Positions 51,119 through 58,459 are shown, counted from the stretch's first letter. The stretch is DNA of 64,000 bases from Acetonema longum DSM 6540 (GCF_000219125.1 NZ_AFGF01000107.1:1-64000); one strand, 5' to 3'. Made by a program: numbers and translations. Notes: a model not told the origin generated them from the letters alone.

Positions 51119-51382
51119 CTATGCTGTTTTCAGAATCAGCCGAATCGCCGTCCGCTCTTGGGCATCGATCTCCACCGTGGCAAACGCTGGCACGCAAACA
51201 AGGTCAATTCCATTCGGCGCCACAAACCCTCTTGCAATCGCAATAGCTTTCATAGCCTGATTCAATGCTCCTGCGCCTACTGCCTGGATCTCAAAGCTTT
51301 TCCCGTCGCGAATCATGCCGGCAATCGCGCCGGCCACCTTGTTAGAATCGGATTTTGCAGCTACCTTAATCATTTCACTCAT
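51119..51382 (-). CDS. SpoVS-like (stage V sporulation protein S) Alba-superfamily protein
   Basis: An 87-residue protein matching SpoVS along its whole length: MSEMIKVAAKSDSNKVAGAIAG, the diagnostic QAVGAGALNQAMKAIAIARG (about residues 33-52), GFVAPNGIDLVCVPAF, and DAQERTAIRLIL at the end. SpoVS is a small Alba-fold nucleic-acid-binding protein needed for late sporulation and septation control in Bacillus. Here it sits between terminase and portal in the phage late operon, with GGGAG upstream of the ATG. It may modulate host sporulation or bind phage nucleic acid. Confidence 0.93.
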   Translation of the reverse strand: MSEMIKVAAKSDSNKVAGAIAGMIRDGKSFEIQAVGAGALNQAMKAIAIARGFVAPNGIDLVCVPAFATVEIDAQERTAIRLILKTA

Positions 51383-51474
51383 AATTTTCTTCTCTCCCTT
51401 TTGAATAATTTTTCGTTTTATTTTTATATAACCCCGGCATTTTGATCATTTTATGCACGGAATTGTATAACTAT

Positions 51475-52887
51475 TTACATTGCCATCCAGTCAAGTCCAT
51501 TGTCACGCTTGCGACTGTATGCGTCTCGCTTGCCTTCTGGTTCTGGCTTCTTCGGCGTCCACGGTCGTGACGTCAAGGCATAGGCAGTTTCGTCGAAGCA
51601 ATGATCCTCTCCGGTTGTATCGACCTTCTCAGGTTGCCGCTTATCATGCGTTAAGACCGGTATAGTACGGATATTGTGGAAACAAGTCTCGAAAAAGACG
51701 ATCCCCGGAACCTGTTTACCATCACGCCCTTTGTATCCATCCAGTCGCAACTTCAGCTGCTCTGCACCATTTTCCCGGCCTTTCTCTGATTTAGCGAATG
51801 TGGTCTTTTTATACTCTGACAAAACATTGTTGATTTCTTCGGCCACAGTAGGCCCAGTCGTACCAGATGCATTCCAGCACGCACTATCAAGTACCCCATA
51901 TGAAATTTCCCTATCTTCCTTTTCTGCCTCGACTATCTTCATTGCAACCTGCCTGGCGTTTTCTCCAGTTCCCACGTTCGGCTTGCCTCCATAGCCATAC
52001 AATTCACGGTACTTCCAAATCATGGAGTCATAATCAACCGCATACCACCCAACTGCGTATGGCCGGTAACTCCCCCAGTCCATCGACCTGAACCGCAACC
52101 ATCCTGTCGGGATTGCAAAAGGCTTGCACACATGGATCGTTTTACTCCAGGAAGTAAAAAAGCGTCCTCCAGTGACGCCCCATTCTCCCTCGCCGTATAC
52201 TTTATACCCTTCTGGATCTTGAATCTTACGCAGTTCCATGCGTCGATAGTATGCTTCGTCAATAAACCGGTTGTCTCGGTATGTGCTATGGTGCGTAAAA
52301 ATGTCAGGACTTTCAATATCAAAGTATTTCGCTTTAATCCAATGATTCGCGTCAACCGGGTTGAAGCTGAATGTCATTTGGTAATACAAATTAGGATTCA
52401 GCAGTTCGCCGCGCAGGCGGTCGTCAAGGATGTCAACATCGTCCTCATCGAACTCAGTGGCTTCCTCAAGCCATATCCAGCAGAGTTTCCCACGTTCAAA
52501 CGTGACGGACTTAATCTTTTCTCGTTGGCTATCGTCTTTCATGCCACGAAAGATGATTTTATTTCCTGTTTTGTTGCACACCATTTCAAGCGGGCTCTGC
52601 CTAACTGTCCACAACGCACTAGCCATGTCACCGCAAACACGGTTGATTGCGGCCTTGACTTCTGCGTATGTGCTATCTCGGTTTGATTCGTCAATCTTTC
52701 TGACTACCAGGAGATTCGCTCCGGCGTATTTATCATCCATCAGCTTTACAACAAAGTCCTGGGCTATATCGACCGACTTCCCGCTACCGGCACTACCCTT
52801 TGCCGCACGATATCGGCACCTTGTCCTGTTGAATTCGCGAAAAATGGGATTAAACTGGACGCGAATGACATTAGCCATCTGCACCAT
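51475..52887 (-). CDS. terminase large subunit (PBSX-type)
   Basis: A 470-residue packaging motor. ATPase domain: Walker A GSAGSGKS (about residues 30-38), Walker B LCWIWLEEAT (about 133-142). The nuclease domain has the GVLDSACWNASGTTG and TGEDHCFDETAYAL acidic patches. It cuts concatemers and drives DNA through the portal. The start may be ATG 52887 or the ATG at 52878; both overlap the small-subunit gene. Confidence 0.93.
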   Translation of the reverse strand: MVQMANVIRVQFNPIFREFNRTRCRYRAAKGSAGSGKSVDIAQDFVVKLMDDKYAGANLLVVRKIDESNRDSTYAEVKAAINRVCGDMASALWTVRQSPLEMVCNKTGNKIIFRGMKDDSQREKIKSVTFERGKLCWIWLEEATEFDEDDVDILDDRLRGELLNPNLYYQMTFSFNPVDANHWIKAKYFDIESPDIFTHHSTYRDNRFIDEAYYRRMELRKIQDPEGYKVYGEGEWGVTGGRFFTSWSKTIHVCKPFAIPTGWLRFRSMDWGSYRPYAVGWYAVDYDSMIWKYRELYGYGGKPNVGTGENARQVAMKIVEAEKEDREISYGVLDSACWNASGTTGPTVAEEINNVLSEYKKTTFAKSEKGRENGAEQLKLRLDGYKGRDGKQVPGIVFFETCFHNIRTIPVLTHDKRQPEKVDTTGEDHCFDETAYALTSRPWTPKKPEPEGKRDAYSRKRDNGLDWMAM

Positions 52888-53305
52888 CGCCGTAATCTAT
52901 AATGATACGGGTTTCAGTTTCTATCGGTTTACCATCTTTGCCGGTATGCTCGATTTGTTTTTGGTCCTTATATAGACCTTTTAGTTCGAAAAACAGCTTT
53001 ATTGCGCTGGTATCACCTATCTTGCATTTGCGCACCAGTGCCTTCCAGACTTCATTTATTTCACTGTTGGTGTATTTATCGATCTGTTTATTGAGATAGT
53101 TTACAAACCTTTCATCCTTCATCCACCGGTAAAAAACCTGTTCTGTTAGTCCAGCGGCTTTTATCTTCTCCGCCTTTGACCTTCTATCGTCAGGATTTAA
53201 AAGCATCTCAGTCACTCTGACCAATTCAGGCCGTGGTGTCCAAACACTAACGGTTTTTGGTCTTTTTCTTTCCTGGCTTTTTTTCGTTTGCTTTTCCTGC
53301 GTCAT
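52871..53305 (-). CDS. terminase small subunit
   Basis: A 144-residue protein with an N-terminal helix-turn-helix region (KAEKIKAAGLTEQVFYRWMKDERFV, roughly 45-70) and a C-terminal oligomerisation part. It overlaps the large subunit by about 17 nt, which is the standard arrangement. ATG 53305 follows a GGTGG site; upstream in-frame starts lack one. Confidence 0.82.
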   Translation of the reverse strand: MTQEKQTKKSQERKRPKTVSVWTPRPELVRVTEMLLNPDDRRSKAEKIKAAGLTEQVFYRWMKDERFVNYLNKQIDKYTNSEINEVWKALVRKCKIGDTSAIKLFFELKGLYKDQKQIEHTGKDGKPIETETRIIIDYGDGADG

Positions 53306-53912
53306 CATCTCCACCACCGTATTCACTCAATATGTCAGGAATATCTATCGTCCTGTACGGGTCATTCCAATCAAGGCCGTATTGCCTTAGTATCATCGAA
53401 AAGTCCTCTATATCATGGGGCCTAATCTTTCCATCGTCCTTGATATGCAACAACTCGTGCAGCATCAATACCTTTTTCTGGTTTTCCGTCAAGTCCTGGA
53501 CGTGCGGATCGTAAAACGTCACTATATACCGGTAATCCATCAGTGCCCTAAACGGCCCTGTAACCATCCGGCAATCAGCAAATACTACTCCACCGGTTTT
53601 TCTGTCTATCTTCGGTTCGTATGACAGCACATAGCAAATGTTCTCCCTGCCGATATACTCATCAATATAAAAGAGCTCCGGCCTTTTGGAGATAACTCTG
53701 TCTCCTAGTTGCCGTAGCTCTTCTGATATTTCACAATCATAGCACTGGATCTCTTCGGTATTATAATCCTTCTCCAGGTATCCATCATGTCCGGGGACTT
53801 CCAGCGATATGTCAAACCGCTTTTTCTCATCTACTTCCATTTCTGTTTTGGAGCGTCTCGTTACTATCCTTCCTTTGACTGGGACAATGACTCTATCTCC
53901 CTCTACATACAT
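53247..53912 (-). CDS. putative phage metallopeptidase
   Basis: A 221-residue protein whose middle (FYIDEYIGRENICYVLSYEPKIDRKTGG, PHVQDLTENQKKVLMLHELLHI) matches the putative phage metallopeptidase family; the zinc motif is HELLH (about residues 157-161). The C-terminal 40 residues are charged (EYGGGDDDAGKANEKKPGKKK). Its position just before the small terminase is usual for this family. GGTGGGA precedes the ATG. The target is unknown. Confidence 0.85.
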   Translation of the reverse strand: MYVEGDRVIVPVKGRIVTRRSKTEMEVDEKKRFDISLEVPGHDGYLEKDYNTEEIQCYDCEISEELRQLGDRVISKRPELFYIDEYIGRENICYVLSYEPKIDRKTGGVVFADCRMVTGPFRALMDYRYIVTFYDPHVQDLTENQKKVLMLHELLHIKDDGKIRPHDIEDFSMILRQYGLDWNDPYRTIDIPDILSEYGGGDDDAGKANEKKPGKKKTKNR

Positions 53913-53989
53913 CAGTTCCCACCGACTTCGCTATGTTCTGTTGATTAAGTTTAATCCACATCGCTTTCACTTCCTCGTGCAAATAATAA

Positions 53990-54018
53990 AGCCACCCAGA
54001 TTTATTCTGAGTGGCTTT
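53990..54018. terminator. bidirectional hairpin ahead of the metallopeptidase gene
   Basis: An AGCCAC/GTGGCT stem is flanked by A/T-rich sequence; TTTT follows on the plus strand. A second GC-rich hairpin lies at 54026-54048. Together they separate the metallopeptidase gene from the gene upstream and precede the small plus-strand peptide frame. Confidence 0.55.
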
Positions 54019-54073
54019 TGTCTTCTGCCCTGGTGTACTAGCCCAGGGCATTGTATGAAAGGAGGGCAACAGC

Positions 54074-54148
54074 ATGGTGGATTTTCGGTTCATCCACACT
54101 TTTATTATATCTGCTTTTCTCCTATTTGTTGCGATTGTTTTGCGATGA
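54074..54148 (+). CDS. possible 24-residue hydrophobic peptide (type I toxin-like)
   Basis: A plus-strand frame, MVDFRFIHTFIIISAFLLFV... ending in R, forms one membrane helix. A near-perfect AAAGGAGGG ribosome site stands 7 nt upstream and a GC-rich hairpin (54026-54048) lies in the would-be leader. Size, hydrophobicity and strong translation signal recall holin-like or type I toxins. No plus-strand promoter is clear, so expression is doubtful. Confidence 0.35.
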   Translation: MVDFRFIHTFIISAFLLFVAIVLR

Positions 54149-54151
54149 TTT

Positions 54152-54418
54152 TCACCCGGCAGCAATTAGTAGCTTATCACCTATAAATTCGGTTACCTCG
54201 TCCATCTCTATGTATATGAGATAGGCGGCTGTCCCAGGGTCGTCTAAGTGATTTGTTTTGGTCTTTCGCTGCCCTTCCCAACCAACCTCCGTCCCCTCTT
54301 TAGCCATGGCATTTAACTGCACCAGGCTAATAACATCAGGATCGCCCGTTAGGCGTCCATCTTCCCATGTCACCTCTACGTCTTGTCCGTGTATCATGCC
54401 CTTAACGGTATATTTCAT
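54152..54418 (-). CDS. hypothetical phage protein, first gene of the late transcript
   Basis: An 88-residue acidic protein with a beta-strand-rich start (MKYTVKGMIHGQDVEVTWEDG). AGGGGGCGG lies before the ATG. It is the first gene downstream of the promoter at 54472-54500. Family not recognised. Confidence 0.65.
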   Translation of the reverse strand: MKYTVKGMIHGQDVEVTWEDGRLTGDPDVISLVQLNAMAKEGTEVGWEGQRKTKTNHLDDPGTAAYLIYIEMDEVTEFIGDKLLIAAG

Positions 54419-54471
54419 AGTTGCCGCCCCCTATTCTTCCTTCATTCCTTTTAGAACATGTGTTTGTTATC

Positions 54472-54500
54472 ATCATATCACCGAACAAACGTTTTGTAAA
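54472..54500 (-). promoter_or_regulatory. promoter of the late (terminase-structural) transcript with operator
   Basis: On the minus strand TTTACA (54495-54500), a 17-nt spacer and TATGAT (54472-54477). The -35 box runs directly into a CAAAACGTTTG near-palindrome (54486-54496), the same arrangement as in the promoter of the XRE repressor at 59423-59436. The repressor, or an activator, may act on both. Confidence 0.65.
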
Positions 54501-54528
54501 GAAGTTGGCTGATGGTAAATAAACGAAA

Positions 54529-54550
54529 GCCCCTACCTCTCGGCAGGGGC
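54529..54550 (-). terminator. terminator after the LAGLIDADG-like gene
   Basis: A GCCCCT/AGGGGC stem on the minus strand followed by TTTCGTTTATTTA, directly after the stop codon. Confidence 0.85.
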
Positions 54551-54554
54551 ACGG

Positions 54555-55115
54555 TCACTGCTTTTGTATACTCTTCTGTGATAATTCCAGTATGCTTACC
54601 AATACCGGTATTTCTTTAATTGATAGATAGTAAATTACCCAACAATCACCCTGCTTCGTTGTGTGCAATGCCGGCTTTTTCGGGGTAGTGCCAATGTTTT
54701 TCGCAAAATACTGATCAATATGATAGACAATATCCTGACTGCCATAAATACGTAAACGCGGCGATCGAATAACATCACCCTTTCTAGTCTTTCTCTTCCA
54801 GGTATCTACAACGCTTTTTGTATAGCAGTATCCTCGGATAAACTCAATATGATCGATTTCTCCTGTAGGGTATAGCCTGGACTTATCCATTCGCCCCGTC
54901 CACCCCAGTTGTAATAGCTTTTGACAAAAGGGATGATCCAAACGTATGCGCAAACCTATTTTGCCGACTGTCGGACTGAACGGACGTGACCTAGTATTGA
55001 TCGTTTCAGCTATGGTTTGCAAAAGTTCCCTATCGTGATAACGGATATATAGACGGGCATCGGATATAGTTCCAATGCCCCAGACAAACCCTATGATCCA
55101 ATCCTCGGTCATCAT
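54555..55115 (-). CDS. LAGLIDADG homing-endonuclease-like protein, catalytic residues lost
   Basis: A 186-residue protein with the two-repeat layout of a monomeric LAGLIDADG enzyme: WIIGFVWGIGTIS with a following strand/helix (residues 5-40), and FIRGYCYTKS (about 95-104) with RLRIYGSQDIVYHIDQYF. In both motifs the acidic metal-binding residue is absent (Ile and Lys instead), so cleavage is unlikely and a DNA-binding role remains possible. Start ATG 55115 overlaps the upstream stop by ATGA. Confidence 0.6.
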   Translation of the reverse strand: MMTEDWIIGFVWGIGTISDARLYIRYHDRELLQTIAETINTRSRPFSPTVGKIGLRIRLDHPFCQKLLQLGWTGRMDKSRLYPTGEIDHIEFIRGYCYTKSVVDTWKRKTRKGDVIRSPRLRIYGSQDIVYHIDQYFAKNIGTTPKKPALHTTKQGDCWVIYYLSIKEIPVLVSILELSQKSIQKQ

Positions 55116-55453
55116 TGTCCCATCGATTCGATCAACGCCAGGCGCTCTGTCGGCGACCACCCAGCAGCCTTTTCAGACAGAGCCTTCCTTTCCTCCGCTG
55201 TGCCGGTGGCGGCGTCCAGAATACTGTCCTGCATGTATTTTATGCTCAGATCGCTGACCATACTGCCGCAGACGACTTCGCTCATGATCATCGTTTCTTC
55301 CTCGGTCAGTGCCGGTGCCGGAGTCAGTTTGAGCATTATTTCATACCGTTCCACCACGTCCCCTAGTCTCTGACTAAATCCACCGGATCGTCTATTCTTT
55401 GGGCTTGACGCGTCCGGAAGTGATTCCTGCAGGCGGATCAGCGGGTCATTCAT
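55112..55453 (-). CDS. hypothetical phage protein
   Basis: A 113-residue soluble protein beginning MNDPLIRLQESLPDA, helical throughout, ending LALIESMGQ. It overlaps the upstream zinc-finger gene by 8 nt and the LAGLIDADG-like gene by 4 nt, so the three are co-translated. No ribosome site of its own is visible. Function unknown. Confidence 0.6.
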   Translation of the reverse strand: MNDPLIRLQESLPDASSPKNRRSGGFSQRLGDVVERYEIMLKLTPAPALTEEETMIMSEVVCGSMVSDLSIKYMQDSILDAATGTAEERKALSEKAAGWSPTERLALIESMGQ

Positions 55454-56216
55454 CCATATTGTTTTCTTCACAGTTTGGTCCCTCCTGTAATTCGCATATA
55501 AGCATTTTAAACTCTTCCATGTAAGATATTTTATATGTTGCGGGGAGTTTAATCCCACATTCCACCAAAGCGTCCTTTGTTAGCTTTGACACAACATACA
55601 GTGCGCTCCCCCGGGGCTGTTTTGTCAATTTATACGTTTTCCCTTTTTTGACGGCTATGGTCTTTGCATCATCACCCACGATACCTACATCAATACGGTC
55701 CCCTACTCCACAACCAATTGTATTTTGCAGATTCGCCGCAGGGTTAAAAGACAGCATGTTATGCTTGGATATTTTTAGCAAGGGTGTTTTATCCCTGTAA
55801 ATCGTGTTCTTTTTAGGCACACCTTTTTTACTAATCCAAGTAATATTTTTCCCAAAGTCGCGCTGAGGCTTTCTATTTTCATAATTTTCCCTTTCTTTTT
55901 TGTTGTGATTCTTGCGCAAACACTCTGGGTCATCGCAGACAACACGAGCATGCCCAGTTAAAGGTTTATCGCAATATCTACAAAACAAGCCATTTGGAGG
56001 GCCGTTATTTGCCATTTCCTTGCGCTTTACCCTTTTAATCCTCTCCCGGCACTGCTCGCATGTCGCAAGCCCTTCTGCCAGAGGATTTTTGCGGCATACA
56101 GGGCAAATGCCCTTATCAATAAAGCTCTGCCGGTACGCTTTTTTGTAACATGTTTGACAGAGTCCCTTGATTTGGGCGTCTCTAATGCCGCAATTGGAGC
56201 ACTTATCTGTTTCCAT
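55446..56216 (-). CDS. multi-zinc-finger phage protein
   Basis: A 256-residue protein with at least three Cys-rich fingers: CSNCG...CQTCY, CPVCRKNP...CEQCRER (about 10-60) and CRYCDKPL...CDDPECLRK (about 80-105). A basic linker and a C-terminal beta domain (KTYKLTKQPRGSALYVVSK) follow. GGAG precedes ATG 56216 by 9 nt; the TTG at 56231 is rejected. It probably binds nucleic acid; target unknown. Confidence 0.68.
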   Translation of the reverse strand: METDKCSNCGIRDAQIKGLCQTCYKKAYRQSFIDKGICPVCRKNPLAEGLATCEQCRERIKRVKRKEMANNGPPNGLFCRYCDKPLTGHARVVCDDPECLRKNHNKKERENYENRKPQRDFGKNITWISKKGVPKKNTIYRDKTPLLKISKHNMLSFNPAANLQNTIGCGVGDRIDVGIVGDDAKTIAVKKGKTYKLTKQPRGSALYVVSKLTKDALVECGIKLPATYKISYMEEFKMLICELQEGPNCEENNMDE

Positions 56217-56266
56217 TATCTTTCTCTCCAATATTGCAGGGTCCTTGCGGCCCCGTCATTCATTGC

Positions 56267-56291
56267 GCCGGGATTCGCCGCCCGGCTCGGC
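56267..56291 (-). repeat. intercistronic GC hairpin, repeat copy 1
   Basis: A 6-bp stem (56267-56272 with 56281-56286) within a 25-nt element repeated almost exactly at 57527-57551. It lies between one gene's stop and the next gene's leader. Confidence 0.7.
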
Positions 56292-56299
56292 ATGTGTTT

Positions 56300-56593
56300 T
56301 TAGTACCGTTCTACTACCCGATCAACCTCGTCATAATCATACTGGTCAAGTTCTTTATCAACGCCGTCTGCGTCTTTTCTGGTGTTAAAAATCCAGTACA
56401 CCGTGTATTCATCTCCGCATTCGTCAACCGCACTGGCCGACATCTCAAAATCATAATCGCCGTTGTCATCCGGGTCATTGTAGCCGTTGTGTTGGATTAA
56501 TCTGCCGGTAAGGTCTGCTTGACTGGTTAGGATGTACTTTTTGCCTTCAAACTCCACGCTGCCAAATTCTCTTTCCGTTTTTACCAAATCCAT
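56300..56593 (-). CDS. hypothetical acidic phage protein
   Basis: A 97-residue protein with beta-strand start (FGSVEFEGKKYILTS) and very acidic C-terminus (ELDQYDYDEVDRVV). AAGGAGG precedes the ATG. It is the first gene after the consensus promoter at 56669-56697. Not recognised. Confidence 0.65.
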   Translation of the reverse strand: MDLVKTEREFGSVEFEGKKYILTSQADLTGRLIQHNGYNDPDDNGDYDFEMSASAVDECGDEYTVYWIFNTRKDADGVDKELDQYDYDEVDRVVERY

Positions 56594-56668
56594 AATATTA
56601 TCCTCCTTGCGGCTGCGCTGTGCCAGCCGTCTCAGTTTATTTGAGGTATTTCCTTACCTCTTGATTAT

Positions 56669-56697
56669 ATATTACTATATATACGTATATGTGTCAA
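56669..56697 (-). promoter_or_regulatory. consensus sigma-70-type promoter
   Basis: On the minus strand TTGACA (56692-56697), 17-nt spacer, TAATAT (56669-56674). It follows the terminator at 56729-56760 and reads into the acidic protein, zinc-finger and LAGLIDADG-like genes. Confidence 0.75.
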
Positions 56698-56728
56698 TAT
56701 GTTTTTGTGGTTATTTTTATCTATTTGC

Positions 56729-56760
56729 AAAAAAATAAAGGCCCCGACCAGAGCCGGGGC
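56729..56760 (-). terminator. terminator after the HTH/zinc-finger gene
   Basis: GCCCCG/CGGGGC stem (56741-56746 with 56755-56760), then CTTTATTTTTTT on the minus strand. Confidence 0.9.
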
Positions 56761-56764
56761 TAAT

Positions 56765-57202
56765 CTATTTTTTCTTATTGATAGGCTTGTCGAGAGCCTT
56801 TCGAATCATGTATTCATTTACCGGCAGTCCCGTTACGGCTGCCTTTTCGACAATCCCTTTCCATTCGGCGTCTGTGGCCTTTATCGGCTGCCTGGCCTTT
56901 CGCCGGTCCAGTACCGGCGGCCTGCCAACCTTTCCACTGCTGGCAGCGTCATCGGGGATATACCAGCGGCCAGACTGCGGGTCTTGGAAGGCTCCAGGAT
57001 ATTTCCCGTTCGTGCAGTTTCGAGTCACCATCTGACGGGATATTCCCCTTTCCTTCGCGAAGTCGGCTGCCGTAAGAAATCCGTCCGGAACTGAAATCTG
57101 GCCATCAAACCATGAATCCTGCTGTCGCTTGGCACATTCTGTTGACTCGCATATTCGGGCGCGGCCGATGGTCGGCCGGCCGCAAAATGGACAATTAGAC
57201 AT
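56765..57202 (-). CDS. DNA-binding protein with zinc finger and HTH
   Basis: A 145-residue protein: an N-terminal finger (CPFCGRP...CESTECAKR), an excisionase-like helix-turn-helix with wing (FLTAADFAKERGISRQMVTR, about 43-62, and RWYIP), and a C-terminal RHH-like helix pair (GLPVNEYMIRKAL). GAGGAG lies 8 nt before ATG 57202. It is plausibly an early transcription or excision regulator. Confidence 0.75.
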   Translation of the reverse strand: MSNCPFCGRPTIGRARICESTECAKRQQDSWFDGQISVPDGFLTAADFAKERGISRQMVTRNCTNGKYPGAFQDPQSGRWYIPDDAASSGKVGRPPVLDRRKARQPIKATDAEWKGIVEKAAVTGLPVNEYMIRKALDKPINKKK

Positions 57203-57207
57203 ACGTG

Positions 57208-57510
57208 TCACTCCTCCTCGGGGTATTCGCCATAAATGTTCGGAACATCCAGCGGGATAAGCCATGATCTCCCCGTGCTGGGGTACGCTACCCGGCCTAC
57301 GTGCCATTCATGAAAAATAGTATCCTGTTCAAAAAACCAATGATGATCTAAGTCGGTTGTGTTAAGAATTTCCACCGCCCAATGCATGGAGGCTCGGGCG
57401 TTTTCCAGTTCGCGAATTATAACCGGGTCGGAACTTGCCTCTTTTTCAAAATGATTTATAGTATTAGTTCGACCCTTCATTTTGGCTAAAACCCTTTCAA
57501 AATTTTCCAC
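57208..57510 (-). CDS. hypothetical phage protein
   Basis: A protein of about 100 residues with aromatic-rich middle (HHWFFEQDTIFHEWHVG). AAGGAGG is 7 nt before GTG 57510; the ATG at 57516 is too close to the site. Its mRNA leader begins with the repeat hairpin at 57527-57551. Not recognised. Confidence 0.6.
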   Translation of the reverse strand: MENFERVLAKMKGRTNTINHFEKEASSDPVIIRELENARASMHWAVEILNTTDLDHHWFFEQDTIFHEWHVGRVAYPSTGRSWLIPLDVPNIYGEYPEEE

Positions 57511-57526
57511 TTTCATTCCTCCTTCT

Positions 57527-57551
57527 GCCGGGTTTAGCCGCCCGGCTCGGC
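57527..57551 (-). repeat. intercistronic GC hairpin, repeat copy 2
   Basis: Near-identical (about 3 mismatches in 25 nt) to 56267-56291. Stem 57527-57532 with 57541-57546. On the minus strand it lies between the upstream stop codon and the ribosome site of the next gene. Confidence 0.7.
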
Positions 57552-57558
57552 GTATTCT

Positions 57559-57879
57559 TTACAGGCCAAGGGCTTCGCGTAATTCGGCTACAACTTCCTC
57601 GGCTGCTTCTGCGGTAACTTCGTCGGGGTCGTCTCGGTGGAGTCCTACACAAACCTCAATATGGTCTGCGATCTCTTGAGCGGTTCCGATCATAGCACCG
57701 TGGTCGTGGGCCGGCGAGTTTAACATTTCGGTTGATACTTCAACTACTTCTTCTCCTGTGCGGCAAGTCCATATGTAGATGTAATGTTTTTCGTCGATCT
57801 GCCCGATCATGTATCGGGTTTGGTACAGTTCTTCGCTCAGAATGTCGGTGATAGTTTCAAACTGAATCGTGCTTTTCAT
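57559..57879 (-). CDS. hypothetical acidic phage protein
   Basis: A 106-residue protein with a beta-rich first half (YMIGQIDEKHYIYIWTCRTGE) and an acidic helical C-terminus. CGGAGG is 8 nt before ATG 57879 and lies inside a small hairpin. Not recognised. Confidence 0.62.
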   Translation of the reverse strand: MKSTIQFETITDILSEELYQTRYMIGQIDEKHYIYIWTCRTGEEVVEVSTEMLNSPAHDHGAMIGTAQEIADHIEVCVGLHRDDPDEVTAEAAEEVVAELREALGL

Positions 57880-57888
57880 TTTCATTTC

Positions 57889-57915
57889 CTCCGTAAGCCG
57901 GAGCCTTGTCGCTCC
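57889..57915 (-). promoter_or_regulatory. leader with two competing hairpins over a ribosome site
   Basis: On the minus strand a central CTCC can pair either with an upstream GGAG (57900-57915) or with the CGGAG of the ribosome site of the next gene (57889-57903). The two pairings exclude each other, so the leader could switch translation. Stems are only 4-5 bp. Confidence 0.35.
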
Positions 57916-57940
57916 TGCGCTCTCCCTTATCTTTAATTTA

Positions 57941-57969
57941 AGTATATACCATAATTATTTCAACGTCAA
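57941..57969 (-). promoter_or_regulatory. sigma-70-type promoter with extended -10
   Basis: On the minus strand TTGACG (57964-57969), 17-nt spacer ending TGGTA, TATACT (57941-57946). It drives the three genes down to 56765. Confidence 0.7.
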
Positions 57970-58002
57970 TAAGGAATTGAAACTTTTTATAGAAAAAATA
58001 AA

Positions 58003-58023
58003 GCTCCAGACCGAAGTCCGGGG
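58003..58023 (-). terminator. terminator with UUCG loop
   Basis: CCGGAC-TTCG-GTCTGG on the minus strand followed by AGCTTTATTTTTTC, just past the stop of the 56-residue gene. Confidence 0.85.
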
Positions 58024-58031
58024 CGCATCTG

Positions 58032-58202
58032 TTAAGAAAGGGATTTTTGGACCATCTTGATCGTTTTTCTTATGCCGGGTAGTGCCAGATCATCTTTCGG
58101 CGCCTCCCGGTATTCACAAAAGAGATCGTTTTCCTCGTTAAATGCCGCATTGGCCCTCTGTTTTACCGTCGTCCCTTTCATCGACTCACTAATCTTTGCC
58201 AT
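58032..58202 (-). CDS. 56-residue hypothetical phage protein
   Basis: ATG 58202 with AAAGGA about 9 nt upstream. A charged, soluble product beginning MAKISESMKGTTVKQ. The terminator at 58003 follows its stop directly, supporting it as a real last gene of its transcript. Not recognised. Confidence 0.62.
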   Translation of the reverse strand: MAKISESMKGTTVKQRANAAFNEENDLFCEYREAPKDDLALPGIRKTIKMVQKSLS

Positions 58203-58238
58203 GGACACTCATCCTTTCTACGGTATCCCGCGACCATC

Positions 58239-58252
58239 CCGGCGAACGCCGG
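58239..58252 (-). repeat. intercistronic hairpin CCGGCG/CGCCGG
   Basis: A 6-bp stem with a 2-nt loop between the zinc-ribbon gene and the 56-residue gene; one of a series of GC hairpins at the same relative position between small genes. Confidence 0.55.
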
Positions 58253-58294
58253 TAGGTTTCGGCCTGGTCCCTCCAAGCTCTCATTCAGGCGGGG

Positions 58295-58459
58295 TTAGGC
58301 AAAGAACCTGCAATTACACTCACTGCAAACATATTCACTTACTCCGTACTCTTCTTCCCACTTATCTGCATGTTCGTCCCATTCTCCAATTTCGATATAT
58401 GCAGGGCGGGTGCTGGATACAGTTTCTTTTCCGCAGAAGGGGCAAAACTTTGCAAACAT
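58295..58459 (-). CDS. 54-residue zinc-ribbon phage protein
   Basis: Two Cys pairs, CPFCGK at the start and CSECNC near the end, flank a region with acidic and aromatic residues. ATG 58459 follows an AAAGGATGG-type ribosome site. Likely a small zinc-binding regulator; role unknown. Confidence 0.65.
   Translation of the reverse strand: MFAKFCPFCGKETVSSTRPAYIEIGEWDEHADKWEEEYGVSEYVCSECNCRFFA

Noticed and set aside
53893-54051. Minus-strand 52-residue frame (MPWASTPGQK...) overlapping the metallopeptidase start
   Set aside because: Some of it looks protein-like, but there is no ribosome site at its ATG and it spans two strong hairpins; left out for lack of support.
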